A DNA stretch of 64,000 nucleotides from Deltaproteobacteria bacterium RIFCSPLOWO2_12_FULL_60_19 (GTDB taxonomy: Bacteria > Desulfobacterota > Binatia > UBA9968): NCBI GenBank assembly GCA_001798595.1, contig MGSS01000097.1, positions 22,333 through 86,332 of the forward strand. Reading direction: 5' to 3'. The translations under genes and the position numbers were made by a program. This document shows, in pieces, positions 1 to 8,197 of the stretch. A model generated the notes under the pieces. The model had not been told where the DNA came from and made no database searches. It saw nothing but the letters and a program-made list of their open reading frames with translations. Positions within the stretch are counted from its first letter, which is position 1. Each line of letters opens with the position of its first letter.

Positions 1-143
1 CCCGGCACGCCTTCCAACAGCGCGTGGCCGCCGGCGAAAAAGGCGATAATCACCTTGCGGACAGCATCCTCGTGGCCGACGATTACTTTTTTGACTTCCG
101 CCTCGATGCGAGAAAATATCTCTTGGAATTTCTTCGGCTCCAT
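1..143 (-). CDS. MoxR-family AAA+ ATPase, N-terminal fragment
   Basis: Only the first 47 codons lie in the window; the rest runs off the left edge. The reading frame starts at an ATG (141-143) preceded by a GGGAG ribosome site. It begins MEPKKFQEIFSRIEAEV and continues with VIVGHEDAV and GHALLEGVPG, the characteristic start of MoxR ATPases that leads into the Walker A loop. MoxR proteins are chaperone-like ATPases, usually encoded beside VWA-domain and membrane proteins. The gene directly upstream encodes a membrane protein of the kind often seen in such operons, 17 bp away on the same strand, so the two are probably co-transcribed. The family is seen from the sequence; the cellular role here is unknown. 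Confidence 0.85.
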   Translation of the reverse strand, partial: MEPKKFQEIFSRIEAEVKKVIVGHEDAVRKVIIAFFAGGHALLEGVP

Positions 144-160
144 CGGTCTCCCTTTTGTTG

Positions 161-1528
161 TTACTTGATCAGTCCGCGGTATTCCAGCGGCATCCTCTGC
201 TGCTCGGGCGCTGCTTCAGGAGAATCGGGCCGGCGCAACGGGAGATTGCCGACCGGCGGCCGGGCTATCGAACCTTTTTTCTTTCTCGTGCCGGTCGAAC
301 CGCTGCCCGATGAACCTTCGATCTCCTCTTCCGGCAGTTGGACGATCACGAAACGGGCGTCTTTTGCCCCTGGCCCGCCCTGCTCGCCGGGCCGCAGAAA
401 ACGCTCGGAAGCCCTACCCGTCGGGTTTCCCTTCCCCAGGCCCGTAGCCGGCTTCGCCCGCGCCCCCTCCGTCTGATCAGCCTTGGATGCATCCCCCTGC
501 TCTTTTCCCCGCGGCTCTGCGCCAGCGCCGCTCCGGCCCCCTTCGCTCTTTCCCTTCGAATCCATAGCTCCCGCCGTTGGCGACTGCGCGGGTGATGATT
601 CTGCCAGGTCCTTCGAGGGCGACTGCCCATCGCGCTGTTGGATGTCCTTCGTCCCCTCGCCCTCGCTTTGCTCTCCCCTGCCGCCTCGTCCCAGAGGCGA
701 TCGCTCGGCGCTGCCGCCCGCGTCGCCCGATTCGCCCTTCTCCAGGTTGTCTTGCAGCGCGCTGAGGGTGTTTTTCGTCTGTTGAAGCAGCTCTTGGTTA
801 TTGCCCCCCTGCTCCGGTTGGGCGGAGAGTTGCTTCTTGACCTGCTCCGACGCCCGTTCGATCGCCAATCGCTTCTCATCCACTGTCACCGTTGGGTCGG
901 GAAGTTTCGCCGCCAGGGTCTTGAGCCGCTCGGCAAGCTCGGCGAAGCGCGGAACCTGGCTGAGCCGCTCCGCCAACGCCGCGGGATCTTCAACCGTTTT
1001 CTGCCTGCCGGCGAGCCGGGGCTCAAGCTCGATAAACAGATGAAACAGCAGAATCAGCAGCAGCGAGGCAATCAAGGAATCATAAAAGCTCCGCCGCAGC
1101 CGAAACGGAAAATCTCTATCGACATCGAGACGGCGCAGAAACGAGACCGCCTCCTGGCGCAGGCGGGACCAGAGCGCGGGCGAGGAGGAGCGCGGATCGA
1201 CGGTCGCCAGTGTAACAAAGCGACTTTCGGCCTGGGTTCGCTCGTCGATCAGGCGAGCCACCGCGGCGAGCGACGGAACCAGAGAGTAATAGCGCCAAAG
1301 GCCCAGCGCACCGCAGCCGAGAAAAAAAAGCGCGCCGGCGGCCAGCAAAACCGACGGCGCGAGCCGTCCAAAGCGGTAGGAGAAAAAGGCGATGTAACAA
1401 AACGCCAGCAGCGTGGGGAGAGAAAAGAGCAGCGCATCCCAGGCGGCGTGGCGCGCGAGATGCCGTCGCACCCCCAGCAGCAGCCCTTCCGGCCGCAAAG
1501 CCTCCGCTTCGGCGACAGAGACGGCCAT
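161..1528 (-). CDS. DUF4175-like membrane protein of the MoxR operon
   Basis: A 455-residue protein with two close hydrophobic segments near residues 33-75 and another near 150-168. A helical soluble part (about 180-260) follows, then a long low-complexity tail rich in Gly, Ser, Glu, Lys and Arg (about 260-430). This layout matches the large DUF4175-type membrane proteins encoded beside MoxR ATPases, although it is shorter than many of them. It sits 17 bp upstream of the MoxR gene on the same strand and probably forms one operon with it. A long antisense frame over the tail is a base-composition artefact. The function is unknown. The family assignment rests on layout and neighbourhood, not on a clear motif. 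Confidence 0.6.
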   Translation of the reverse strand: MAVSVAEAEALRPEGLLLGVRRHLARHAAWDALLFSLPTLLAFCYIAFFSYRFGRLAPSVLLAAGALFFLGCGALGLWRYYSLVPSLAAVARLIDERTQAESRFVTLATVDPRSSSPALWSRLRQEAVSFLRRLDVDRDFPFRLRRSFYDSLIASLLLILLFHLFIELEPRLAGRQKTVEDPAALAERLSQVPRFAELAERLKTLAAKLPDPTVTVDEKRLAIERASEQVKKQLSAQPEQGGNNQELLQQTKNTLSALQDNLEKGESGDAGGSAERSPLGRGGRGEQSEGEGTKDIQQRDGQSPSKDLAESSPAQSPTAGAMDSKGKSEGGRSGAGAEPRGKEQGDASKADQTEGARAKPATGLGKGNPTGRASERFLRPGEQGGPGAKDARFVIVQLPEEEIEGSSGSGSTGTRKKKGSIARPPVGNLPLRRPDSPEAAPEQQRMPLEYRGLIK

Positions 1529-1589
1529 GGCTGTTCAATATAACATGGCCGCCGCCGGAATAAAGCCGCCCTGGCCGTCGATCAGGGGC

Positions 1590-1716
1590 GCTGGTCGTGA
1601 CTCGTGTTCGTGTCACTTCGAAGCAGTCCTCCGAGCTTTCGTGTTCGTCCTCTACCCCGAGCACGAGCCACGATCACGAGCACGGACTTTAACGATGGGC
1701 CTTTTTCAGCAGGCTC
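1590..1716. repeat. Dispersed intergenic repeat, copy A
   Basis: This non-coding stretch contains runs such as CGTGTTCGTGTCACTTCGAAGC, later GAGCACGAGCCACGATCACGAG, and ends in GATGGGCCTTTTTCAGC (1694-1710). The same elements recur in the same order near 28573-28694. The terminal GATGGGCCTTTTTCAGC also occurs in reverse at 4018-4035. The internal GTGTTCGTG and CACGAGCAC motifs are partly complementary, so a hairpin is likely. It lies between the membrane-protein gene and mltG. Confidence 0.65.
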
Positions 1717-1721
1717 ACAGG

Positions 1722-2717
1722 TCAGCGGCCGGCGCGCTGATAGAGCTTCACCGCCTGGTTGTGCTCCTTGAGGTCGACCGAGAAGAGATGCGAGCCGTCG
1801 TTCTTCGAGACGAAGTAGAGATAGGGCACCGCGGCGGGCGAGAGCGCCGCTTTGAGCGAAGCGAGGCCGGGATTGCAGATCGGTCCGGGAGGGAGGCCTT
1901 TGACGCGATAGGTGTTGTACGGGTGGTCGGTCCGAAGATCTTTGCGCGTAATATTTTTTGTCCCCTGCACCGCGTAGATCACGGTCGGATCGCTTTGCAG
2001 CGGCATCCTGAGCTTCAGCCGATTGTGAAACACGGCGGAGACCAGAGGCCGCTCGGCCTCCGTGCCGGTCTCCTTTTCGATGACCGAAGCCAGCGTCACC
2101 ACTTCATGGACCGTAAACCCCATCGTCTTCGTCTGCTCCTCCATGGCCGCGCTGAACGCGGCGCGAAACTGCTCCACCATCGAGATCAAGACCTCTTTCT
2201 CCGTTATCCAGCGCGGGAGTTGGTAGGTGTCGGGAAAAAGATATCCCTCGACCCCGCCGCTTTCATCTAAGCGCAGTTCTGAAAGCAGTCCGGGGCTCTC
2301 GGCTTCCCTCAATAGCCGCTCCTTATCGACGACGCCTCCCTTTTCGAGCAGCTCCGCCGCCTCGCGCAGCGTCAACCCCTCCGGGACCGTGACCCGGTAA
2401 AAAAAACCCCTGCCGGGGATCATCTGGTCCAGCGCCGCGGCCGATGCCAGCGGCAGCTCAAAGCGGTAGAAGCCCCAGTGGACCCTTTTGTCCAGGCCGT
2501 TCAGCCAGGCCCAAATCGAAAAGATCCGCTCGTTGGCGATCACCGATTTTTCCTTGAGCTTGCGGACGACGGATGAAAACGGCTCGCCGCGCTCGATTTT
2601 GATCTCCACTTTTCCCGCGGCCTGCCGTCCGGGCGCGAACAAGCCGGCGACCAGCGAGCCAAAGACGATCAGCAACGAAAGAAACGCAAAGAGAGAGGTT
2701 AGAACAAATCGTTTCAC
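1722..2717 (-). CDS. mltG: Endolytic murein transglycosylase MltG
   Basis: A 331-residue YceG/MltG-family lytic transglycosylase that cuts nascent peptidoglycan strands and so influences glycan length. It has one N-terminal membrane anchor (residues about 4-28). A LysM-like region follows, then the catalytic domain with the conserved VVTLASVIEKETG motif carrying the active-site Glu, then the family motif LQSDPTVIYA and the C-terminal YNTYRVKGLPPGPICNPG block. The length is normal for the family and all key blocks are intact. It faces the same way as its downstream neighbours but is separated from them by a dispersed repeat. A stop-to-start gap of 55 bp separates it from the helical protein gene upstream. 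Confidence 0.95.
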   Translation of the reverse strand: MKRFVLTSLFAFLSLLIVFGSLVAGLFAPGRQAAGKVEIKIERGEPFSSVVRKLKEKSVIANERIFSIWAWLNGLDKRVHWGFYRFELPLASAAALDQMIPGRGFFYRVTVPEGLTLREAAELLEKGGVVDKERLLREAESPGLLSELRLDESGGVEGYLFPDTYQLPRWITEKEVLISMVEQFRAAFSAAMEEQTKTMGFTVHEVVTLASVIEKETGTEAERPLVSAVFHNRLKLRMPLQSDPTVIYAVQGTKNITRKDLRTDHPYNTYRVKGLPPGPICNPGLASLKAALSPAAVPYLYFVSKNDGSHLFSVDLKEHNQAVKLYQRAGR

Positions 2718-2772
2718 GATTGCACGGCCTCGGACAAATTATAGGGAAGAGTCGAAGAAGCTCGCTGCAAGG

Positions 2773-3342
2773 CTAATTCTCGGTCAGGTTGACTTTCATC
2801 CAACCCTCGATCTGCCTCACGAAGCCGGCGAAGGGATCTTCCCCCGGCGCCGGGGCGAAATAGGCTTTACGCATGTAGTCGAGGGCGCCCGAGTAGTACT
2901 CGAACTTCTTCGACAGCTCCTGAAAGAGAATAAACCCGGTGCGGTAAAGCGAGATATCCATCTCGGAAACGGTCCAGTAGGAGCGGCTGCCTTCCTGAAG
3001 GTAGTAATCGAGGAAGCCCCGCTTTTCAACGTGGGAGCGAAAGATGCCGCTCATGAACAGGGTATAATCGCCTAGATATTTTCTGACCGCCCGCTCTCTT
3101 AAGAGCCCGGCGTCTCCCGCGCCCTCGTGGCGGGTTGCCGATAGGATTTCAACGACGCTCTCCATCTTCTTGCCGGCGCGCGAGCGGAGGCGGTAGAGGC
3201 TGTCGGTGGCGGAGAAGTCGGTCAGCACGTCCGCCACGTACGTTGCGACCGTCGCGTCGTCGATGCCGAGCTGCCGGAAACTGCGGCGCGTCAGCTCGTG
3301 AAAGAAGTTGTGTAAGCGATCCGGGGAGACTTTCTTCTCCAT
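2773..3342 (-). CDS. Helical protein of unknown function
   Basis: A 189-residue protein without signal peptide or membrane segment, predicted to be almost entirely alpha-helical. Many aromatic residues cluster in the middle and C-terminal part (YFAPAPGEDPF, FLDYYLQEGSRSYW). I do not recognise a characterised family. It reads without interruption and has charge and codon use like its neighbours, so it is probably real. It is divergent from the orphan LeuA-type domain gene to the right and lies 55 bp upstream of mltG, with which it may be co-transcribed. There is no catalytic motif I can name. Confidence 0.7.
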   Translation of the reverse strand: MEKKVSPDRLHNFFHELTRRSFRQLGIDDATVATYVADVLTDFSATDSLYRLRSRAGKKMESVVEILSATRHEGAGDAGLLRERAVRKYLGDYTLFMSGIFRSHVEKRGFLDYYLQEGSRSYWTVSEMDISLYRTGFILFQELSKKFEYYSGALDYMRKAYFAPAPGEDPFAGFVRQIEGWMKVNLTEN

Positions 3343-3488
3343 ACCTGTCTCTAAATAATACCAGACTCGTCAAGCGTTGAAAACAAAATTCTCCCGGCGG
3401 GCTGCCTCCCCTGGTCATTTTCCCGGGCGGCGATATAATGGGACCGTTGTTTCTCCCCGGCGGCTCTTCAATCTCCCAGGAGGCGCTT

Positions 3489-4010
3489 ATGGCACGGGAT
3501 CTCAAAGAAGTGTTTTTCCGCTTGGACGGGGCCTGGGCCTCATTCGAGCTGATGTCGATTCGCAAGCGCGAGGACTATTTGAAGCCTTTCCATGTCCTGC
3601 GCTGCAAGATCGACGACCAGGTGGATTTCGAGGCCCCCGAGGACGCGCGCAATACGACCGAGGCCTCGGTGTTGATCGAGATCTTCGGCGATGAGGAGCT
3701 GGTCGCCGCGACCGGCCGCGGCCCGGTCCATGCGGTGGACAACGCCATGCGCAAGGTCTTGGAAAAGCACTATCCGCAACTGGCCGAAGTCAGGCTCGAA
3801 GAGTTCGACGTGCGGCTGTTACACCACGGGGAGGTTTTCGAGGACGACGAAGAAAGAGGCGCGGGCGGGCCGGTGCGGGTGCTGGGGATTTTTTCCGATG
3901 GGAAAGAGAGATGGGGAACCGTCGGCGTGGCGGAGGATATTTTACAGGCGAGCGTCGCCTGCATTATCGACGGATTGGAATGGAAGCTGCGCGGGGAGCA
4001 CAAACACTGA
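3489..4010 (+). CDS. Stand-alone citramalate/isopropylmalate synthase regulatory domain
   Basis: A 173-residue protein that aligns with the C-terminal allosteric (LeuA-dimer) domain of citramalate and 2-isopropylmalate synthases. It contains GRGPVHAVDNAMRKVLEKHYP, a DVRLL strand and a WGTVGVAEDILQASVACIIDGLEWKL block. In the usual enzymes this domain binds Ile or Leu and follows a TIM-barrel catalytic domain; no catalytic domain is encoded here or nearby. The start at 3489 was chosen because an AGGAGG ribosome site lies 6 bases before it; an upstream in-frame ATG at 3438 lacks one. It could sense branched-chain amino acids or act in trans on a synthase encoded elsewhere, but that is inference. 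Confidence 0.8.
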   Translation: MARDLKEVFFRLDGAWASFELMSIRKREDYLKPFHVLRCKIDDQVDFEAPEDARNTTEASVLIEIFGDEELVAATGRGPVHAVDNAMRKVLEKHYPQLAEVRLEEFDVRLLHHGEVFEDDEERGAGGPVRVLGIFSDGKERWGTVGVAEDILQASVACIIDGLEWKLRGEHKH

Positions 4011-4012
4011 AG

Positions 4013-4140
4013 CAGGCCGCTGAAAAAGGCCCATCTACGGCGTTGCGCTTCGAAACGCCTCGCTCGACGTACTAAAAGAGTACGCCTGCGCTCGTCGATT
4101 TCTCGCGCGCCTTGTATCTGGGACCTTTTTGAGCGGCCTG
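4013..4140. repeat. Palindromic intergenic repeat with shared terminus
   Basis: A 128-bp element whose ends are an almost perfect inverted repeat: CAGGCCGCTGAAAAAGGCCC at the left and GGGACCTTTTTGAGCGGCCTG at the right. The interior is also partly self-complementary (GCTCGACGTACT and AGTACGCCTGCGCTCGTCGA). The left arm carries the reverse complement of GATGGGCCTTTTTCAGC found in the repeats at 1694-1710 and 28672-28688. It sits directly after the LeuA-type domain gene and could act as a transcription terminator as well as being a dispersed repeat. Confidence 0.7.
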
Positions 4141-4169
4141 AAAACGGAGCTTTCAACACTAGGCCCGGC

Positions 4170-5015
4170 GTGAATCTCCTATCGTTCATGAGGACTCGCC
4201 CTTTCGGATTGCTGCCGTTCGTGTCGTTGATGCTGTGGGGTTGTCCGATGGAAGAGAAATTCATCTTTTTTCCCTCGTCCGCCATCGAACAAACTCCGCG
4301 CGATATCGGGCTTGCCTTTGAAGACGTGTTTTTCACCGCGAGCGACGGCGTTCGACTGAACGGCTGGTTCGTTCCTCACCCGCAGGCCACGACTACGCTC
4401 CTCTGGTTTCACGGCAACGCCGGCAACATCAGCCATCGGCTGGGAAATCTCCGCCTGCTCCACGACAAGGTCAAAACCAACGTCTTTGCGGTCGACTATC
4501 GCGGTTATGGGCGAAGCGACGGAACGGTTTCCGAGCAAGGCACCTACCGGGACGCGGAGGCCGCGCTCCGCCATCTGCGGGCACGGCAGGAGATCGACGC
4601 TAAAAACACCGTGATCTTCGGTCAATCCCTGGGCGCCGCCGTAGCCACGGAGCTGGCGAGTCGCCAAACCTGCCTCGCCCTCATTCTCGAAGCGCCCTTC
4701 GCGTCGGTGCGGGCGATGGCGCGCGTCGCCTTCCCCTGGCTGCCGATCGGCCCGCTCATCCGCACCCGCTACGAGGTGATCGAAACGATCAAACGAGTCA
4801 AGGCGCCGATTCTCATCCTCCACGGCGACCGGGACGAGGTGGTGCCTTTCGACCAGGGCAAACAGGTCTTCGCGGCGGCCCCGGAACCCAAAGAGTTTTA
4901 CACGATCGCCGGCTCGCACCACAACGACACCTACGTCGTGGGCGGCGACGCCTACTTCGCCACGATCAAGGACTTCATTGAGAAGGCCGCGCTCCGCCCG
5001 ACAAAAGCGCCGTAG
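4170..5015 (+). CDS. Alpha/beta hydrolase, probably exported
   Basis: A serine hydrolase of the alpha/beta fold with the complete triad visible: nucleophile elbow GQSLG, acid in HGDRDEVVP and histidine in SHHND. The oxyanion region is LLWFHGNAGN. It resembles the YqkD/BEM46-type hydrolases with one N-terminal hydrophobic segment. The segment ends in SLMLWGC, an imperfect lipobox, so a lipoprotein is possible. The first start is GTG (4170); an ATG at 4188 gives a shorter, cleaner signal sequence, and neither has a strong ribosome site. The substrate is unknown; such enzymes act on esters, amides or peptides. It stands alone, after a palindromic repeat and before a 300-bp intergenic region. Confidence 0.85.
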   Translation: MNLLSFMRTRPFGLLPFVSLMLWGCPMEEKFIFFPSSAIEQTPRDIGLAFEDVFFTASDGVRLNGWFVPHPQATTTLLWFHGNAGNISHRLGNLRLLHDKVKTNVFAVDYRGYGRSDGTVSEQGTYRDAEAALRHLRARQEIDAKNTVIFGQSLGAAVATELASRQTCLALILEAPFASVRAMARVAFPWLPIGPLIRTRYEVIETIKRVKAPILILHGDRDEVVPFDQGKQVFAAAPEPKEFYTIAGSHHNDTYVVGGDAYFATIKDFIEKAALRPTKAP

Positions 5016-5150
5016 CCTCTATCATCATCCCCCCGCAGGCGAGACCTCATGGCGCAAGTCTTCGGGCCGCGGCCGATAGGTAGCTACCATGAGTCGAAGC
5101 TCTCTCATCGGACGTCCGCGGCCCTCTCCCTCGCGCCCGTCGGTCTCGCC

Positions 5151-5253
5151 GGGAAAGCCGCTGCCCGGTCGAAGAGCCCGCGCATCCGATACCGCCGGTA
5201 GGATTAAGCCGCTACCCATTGCGCGGGCTCGGAGAGCGGGTGGCGGCTTTCCC
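5151..5253. repeat. Long hairpin element, copy 1
   Basis: A 103-base imperfect palindrome. The terminal arms GGGAAAGCCGC and GCGGCTTTCCC (11 bp) and an inner stem GAGCCCGCGCA/TGCGCGGGCTC (5174-5184 with 5220-5230) are perfect. The 35-base apical part is conserved in a second, inverted copy at 57584-57690. It occupies most of the 300-bp gap before the haem-oxygenase-like gene; no gene is visible in this gap. It may be an RNA element, a REP-type palindrome or a terminator. Confidence 0.75.
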
Positions 5254-5320
5254 CGTCAACACACTAGACAATAACCCGCCGGTTAGCTTATAAGGATACT
5301 CCTAGGGGAGGAATGGATTT

Positions 5321-6046
5321 ATGGGCCGCGTCTCATCTGGTTTCATCGAAGCTCTCGATCGTATCGTCGCCGACTACCAGCTCAGCCTCAAATGGTGCGC
5401 CTATTCCAAAGACCGGCTGACCGTGCACGGCGCGCGGACGCTGGTCCAGCAGTGGGGAATCTTCACCCGCCACAGCCGCCGCTGCTGGGCTTACGTCGTG
5501 GGCAACTGTTCCCATCTCGAAATCCGCAAATTCGTCGTCACCGAGAATCTCTATGAAGAAGAGGCGCTCGAAGGCCACTCCCATTATGAGTTGCTCGTGC
5601 GCATGGGCCAGGCCGTGGGGCTGAGCCGGGAGGAGATCGAGCAGGCCAAGCCGCTGCCGACCACGGTCGTCGCGCTCCACGCCTGGGAGACCCTGACCAA
5701 GAACCGCACTTGGTATGAAGGGTTGGCGGCCAAAGGGGTGCTGGAGCGGACCAATAACCCCCACTGCGGAAACTTCTCCGCGCTCGAAGGCGAGCGCTGG
5801 ATGCGCCAGCTCAAGCTCTCGCGCAAAGACGTCGAGTTCTGGCTGCTGCACGACTCGGTCGACCAGGTGCACGGCGACGGCTCGTTCCGCATGCTGGAGA
5901 AATATTTGAAAACCGACGCCGAGCGGGAAGCGGCGATCCGCGCCGCCGAGGAATCGATGATGGCCTGGAGAGTCTATTTCGACGGCATGTATGAAGCCGG
6001 GATCGAACGGACCCCGATGAAGGAGCGCTGGTATGGCACAGCCTGA
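5321..6046 (+). CDS. Haem-oxygenase-like iron enzyme (TenA/PqqC-like)
   Basis: A 241-residue all-helical protein of the TenA/PqqC/CADD superfamily, whose members bind a mono- or di-iron centre and carry out oxidative reactions. Candidate metal ligands are in LYEEEALEGHSHYELL and in the later DSVDQVHGDGSF segment. The start has a strong GGGGAGG ribosome site 9 bases upstream. Its 3' end overlaps the bicupin dioxygenase gene by 14 bases, which implies translational coupling. The neighbours (ring-cleaving-type dioxygenase, binding protein, UbiD decarboxylase) suggest a step in breakdown of an aromatic or unsaturated acid. The specific reaction is unknown; thiaminase activity is unlikely given the context. 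Confidence 0.75.
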   Translation: MGRVSSGFIEALDRIVADYQLSLKWCAYSKDRLTVHGARTLVQQWGIFTRHSRRCWAYVVGNCSHLEIRKFVVTENLYEEEALEGHSHYELLVRMGQAVGLSREEIEQAKPLPTTVVALHAWETLTKNRTWYEGLAAKGVLERTNNPHCGNFSALEGERWMRQLKLSRKDVEFWLLHDSVDQVHGDGSFRMLEKYLKTDAEREAAIRAAEESMMAWRVYFDGMYEAGIERTPMKERWYGTA

Positions 6047-7133
6047 GCATAAACCGGCTCTCAAAGCGTTCGACGAGGAGCTGAAGCGGGTCCACATGAC
6101 GGGCCAGTGGATCTACGAGGAGCTTTTGTCAAAGGCCATCGGCGGCCCGCGGCCCAAAGGCGTTCCCTACATCTGGCCGTGGGACCTGGTCTATCCCAAG
6201 CTGCTGGAGGCCTGCGACGCCCTGCCCGAAAGCGAGACCGCGCGGCGCAGCCTGTTGTTCGACAATCCTGGCATCGAAACGCACGGCACGACGCACACCC
6301 TCCTCATGGGTATCCAGATGATCAAGCCCGGCGAGCATGCCTGGGCGCACCGCCACACGATGGCCGCGATCCGCTTCGTCATCCAGGGCGACGGCAACGT
6401 CTGCACGACCGTGGACGGCGAGCCCTGCCCGATGGAGGACTACGATCTCATCTTGACGCCGACGTGGACCTGGCACGACCACCGCAATCCGACCTCGAAG
6501 AGCACGATCTGGCTCGACGCGTTGGATGTCCCGCTGGTGCTGGGTCTCAACGTTCCGTTTTACGAGCCTTATCCGGGGAATCAACTGCAGGCGCTGAGGG
6601 ACGAAGGCGACTACCTGCAGCGCAGGGCCGCCACCGTGCGCCCCACCTGGGAAAAAGCCAAGACGGCGAACCTACCGATGCGCTATCGCTGGAAAGACAC
6701 CGATGCGCAGCTCAAAGCCCTGGCGAAAACTCCCGGCAGTCCTTACGACGGCGTCTCGCTCGAATACGTCAATCCGGTCGCGGGCGGCTCGACGCTGGCG
6801 ACGATGGGCTGCTGGATCCAGATGCTCCGGCCCGGCGAGCGGACAAAAAAACATCGCCATACTTCGAGCGCGATGTATTTTGTGGTTCGCGGCGAAGGGA
6901 CAACGATGGTCGGCGAGCAGGCGCTGGAGTGGAAACAGCACGACTCTTTCGTGATTCCGAATTGGGCCTGGCACGAGCATGTCAACCGCTCGCACGGCGA
7001 CGAGGCGATTCTGTTTTCCGTCAACGACATTCCGGTGCTGAACGCCTTCGGGCTTTACCGCGAGGAGCCGGAGAATTCGCTCGGCGCCGTCTCGGCCCCG
7101 CCCGTCCCGGCGGTCGCACAGGCAAAACACTAA
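6033..7133 (+). CDS. Bicupin ring-cleavage-type dioxygenase (gentisate/hydroxynaphthoate-like)
   Basis: A 366-residue protein with two cupin domains. The first has HRHTMAAIRFVIQGDG and a matching TWTWHDH strand near residues 105-155. The second has KKHRHTSSAMYFVVRGEG and NWAWHEH near residues 270-315. The HxH spacing and the AIRFVI phrase are typical of gentisate 1,2-dioxygenase and 1-hydroxy-2-naphthoate dioxygenase, which use Fe(II) and O2 to open aromatic rings. Both cupins keep their metal histidines. The gene overlaps the upstream iron enzyme by 14 bases and is followed closely by a transport binding protein, so the cluster looks catabolic. The natural substrate cannot be read from sequence. 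Confidence 0.85.
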   Translation: MAQPEHKPALKAFDEELKRVHMTGQWIYEELLSKAIGGPRPKGVPYIWPWDLVYPKLLEACDALPESETARRSLLFDNPGIETHGTTHTLLMGIQMIKPGEHAWAHRHTMAAIRFVIQGDGNVCTTVDGEPCPMEDYDLILTPTWTWHDHRNPTSKSTIWLDALDVPLVLGLNVPFYEPYPGNQLQALRDEGDYLQRRAATVRPTWEKAKTANLPMRYRWKDTDAQLKALAKTPGSPYDGVSLEYVNPVAGGSTLATMGCWIQMLRPGERTKKHRHTSSAMYFVVRGEGTTMVGEQALEWKQHDSFVIPNWAWHEHVNRSHGDEAILFSVNDIPVLNAFGLYREEPENSLGAVSAPPVPAVAQAKH

Positions 7134-7151
7134 AAAATAGGGAGCATGAGG

Positions 7152-8123
7152 ATGAGGACTACTTTAGCCGCGTTACTGGGGGCGCTATTTTTTCTTTCCG
7201 CCGTGCCTGAGAGCCGGGCGCAGGCGCCGTTGCAGAAAGTGACGATCAGCTACTCCAGCAGCGGCATCACTTCGATTGAATTTTTCATCGCCAAAGAAAA
7301 AGGCTTCTTTCGCGAGGAAGGTCTGGAGCCGCAGTTGGTTCAAATGTCCGCCAACGCGGCGATCGCCGCCGGAATCACGGGCGATTTGATCGGCTTGAGC
7401 TCGATCGGCAGCGCCATACGGGCGATCCAGCGCGGCCTTCCGCTGAAGGCGGTCTCCGTAACGCTGCGCCGCCCGCTCTTCTGGCTGATTTCCCGGCCCG
7501 AATACAAATCGGTCAAGGATCTTAAAGGAAAGATCATGGGCATCGTGACCTTCGGCGGGAGCCAGCACACGGCGGCGAGGAAACTGATAAGCCTTGGCGG
7601 CCTCGATCCGGACAAAGACCTCACGGCGATCCAGGCGGGAGAGGAAAGCCGGCAGCTCCAGGCGCTGGTCACCAACGCGATCCAGGTTTCGGCGATCAGC
7701 CCGCCGTGGGTGCTGATCGGCCGCGACAAATTCAAGATGAATATCCTGGACAGCTCGATCGATAAGTTCGCCAGCATTCAGAACGGCCTGGCGGTTCATG
7801 TAAAAACCCTTCAGGAAAAACCCGACCTGGTGAAGAAGATACTGCGCGCCAAGGCCAAGGCGGCGCGCTATTTCGAACAAAACGAAAGAGAGGTGAGCCA
7901 GATGCTCGCCAAGATGTGGAACACTGAGCTGCCGATCGCGCTGGAATCCTATCGCATGTCCAAGCCCGCGTTCACGGGATCGGGGATTCCTTCGGATGAA
8001 GAGATCAAGGAATACCTGGCGCTCGACGCTCAGATCCTCAAGCTCCCGGAGCCGATGGCGCCCTCGCAGGTATTCGACTTCGCGTTGCGCCGCGAGGTCA
8101 ACCGGGAGTTGGGGATCAAATAA
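7152..8123 (+). CDS. NMT1/SsuA-type ABC transporter substrate-binding protein
   Basis: An exported binding protein of about 323 residues with a clear signal peptide (cleavage near PESRAQA) and the NMT1 fold signature: KVTISYSSSGITS, IEFFIAKEKGFFREEGLEPQLV and the downstream ALVTNAIQVSAISPPW. Such proteins deliver taurine, nitrate, pyrimidine precursors or aromatic acids to an ABC permease; no permease or ATPase gene is adjacent. I prefer the ATG at 7152 because the GGGAG site lies 7 bases before it. The ATG at 7146 is almost on top of the site. It lies between the bicupin gene and ubiD in the same orientation. Confidence 0.85.
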   Translation: MRTTLAALLGALFFLSAVPESRAQAPLQKVTISYSSSGITSIEFFIAKEKGFFREEGLEPQLVQMSANAAIAAGITGDLIGLSSIGSAIRAIQRGLPLKAVSVTLRRPLFWLISRPEYKSVKDLKGKIMGIVTFGGSQHTAARKLISLGGLDPDKDLTAIQAGEESRQLQALVTNAIQVSAISPPWVLIGRDKFKMNILDSSIDKFASIQNGLAVHVKTLQEKPDLVKKILRAKAKAARYFEQNEREVSQMLAKMWNTELPIALESYRMSKPAFTGSGIPSDEEIKEYLALDAQILKLPEPMAPSQVFDFALRREVNRELGIK

Positions 8124-8170
8124 TAATTGTGAATTTTGAGTGTTGAATTTTGAGTTAAAATCCAAAATCG
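8124..8170. repeat. AT-rich intergenic repeat (short form)
   Basis: The short gap before ubiD is AT-rich and built from near-identical words (GAATTTTGAGTGTTGAATTTTGAG, then AAAATCCAAAATCGG), unlike the GC-rich surroundings. Similar AT-rich word repeats lie at 11011-11047, 19334-19424, 25029-25140 and 54974-55033. No gene is present. Confidence 0.6.
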
Positions 8171-8197
8171 GATGCGGCAGAGGACAGGAGGGGGAAG

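Noticed and set aside
638-1543. Long plus-strand reading frame opposite the MoxR-operon membrane protein
   Set aside because: Composition artefact of the Gly/Ser/Lys-rich antisense gene; no domain, no ribosome site.
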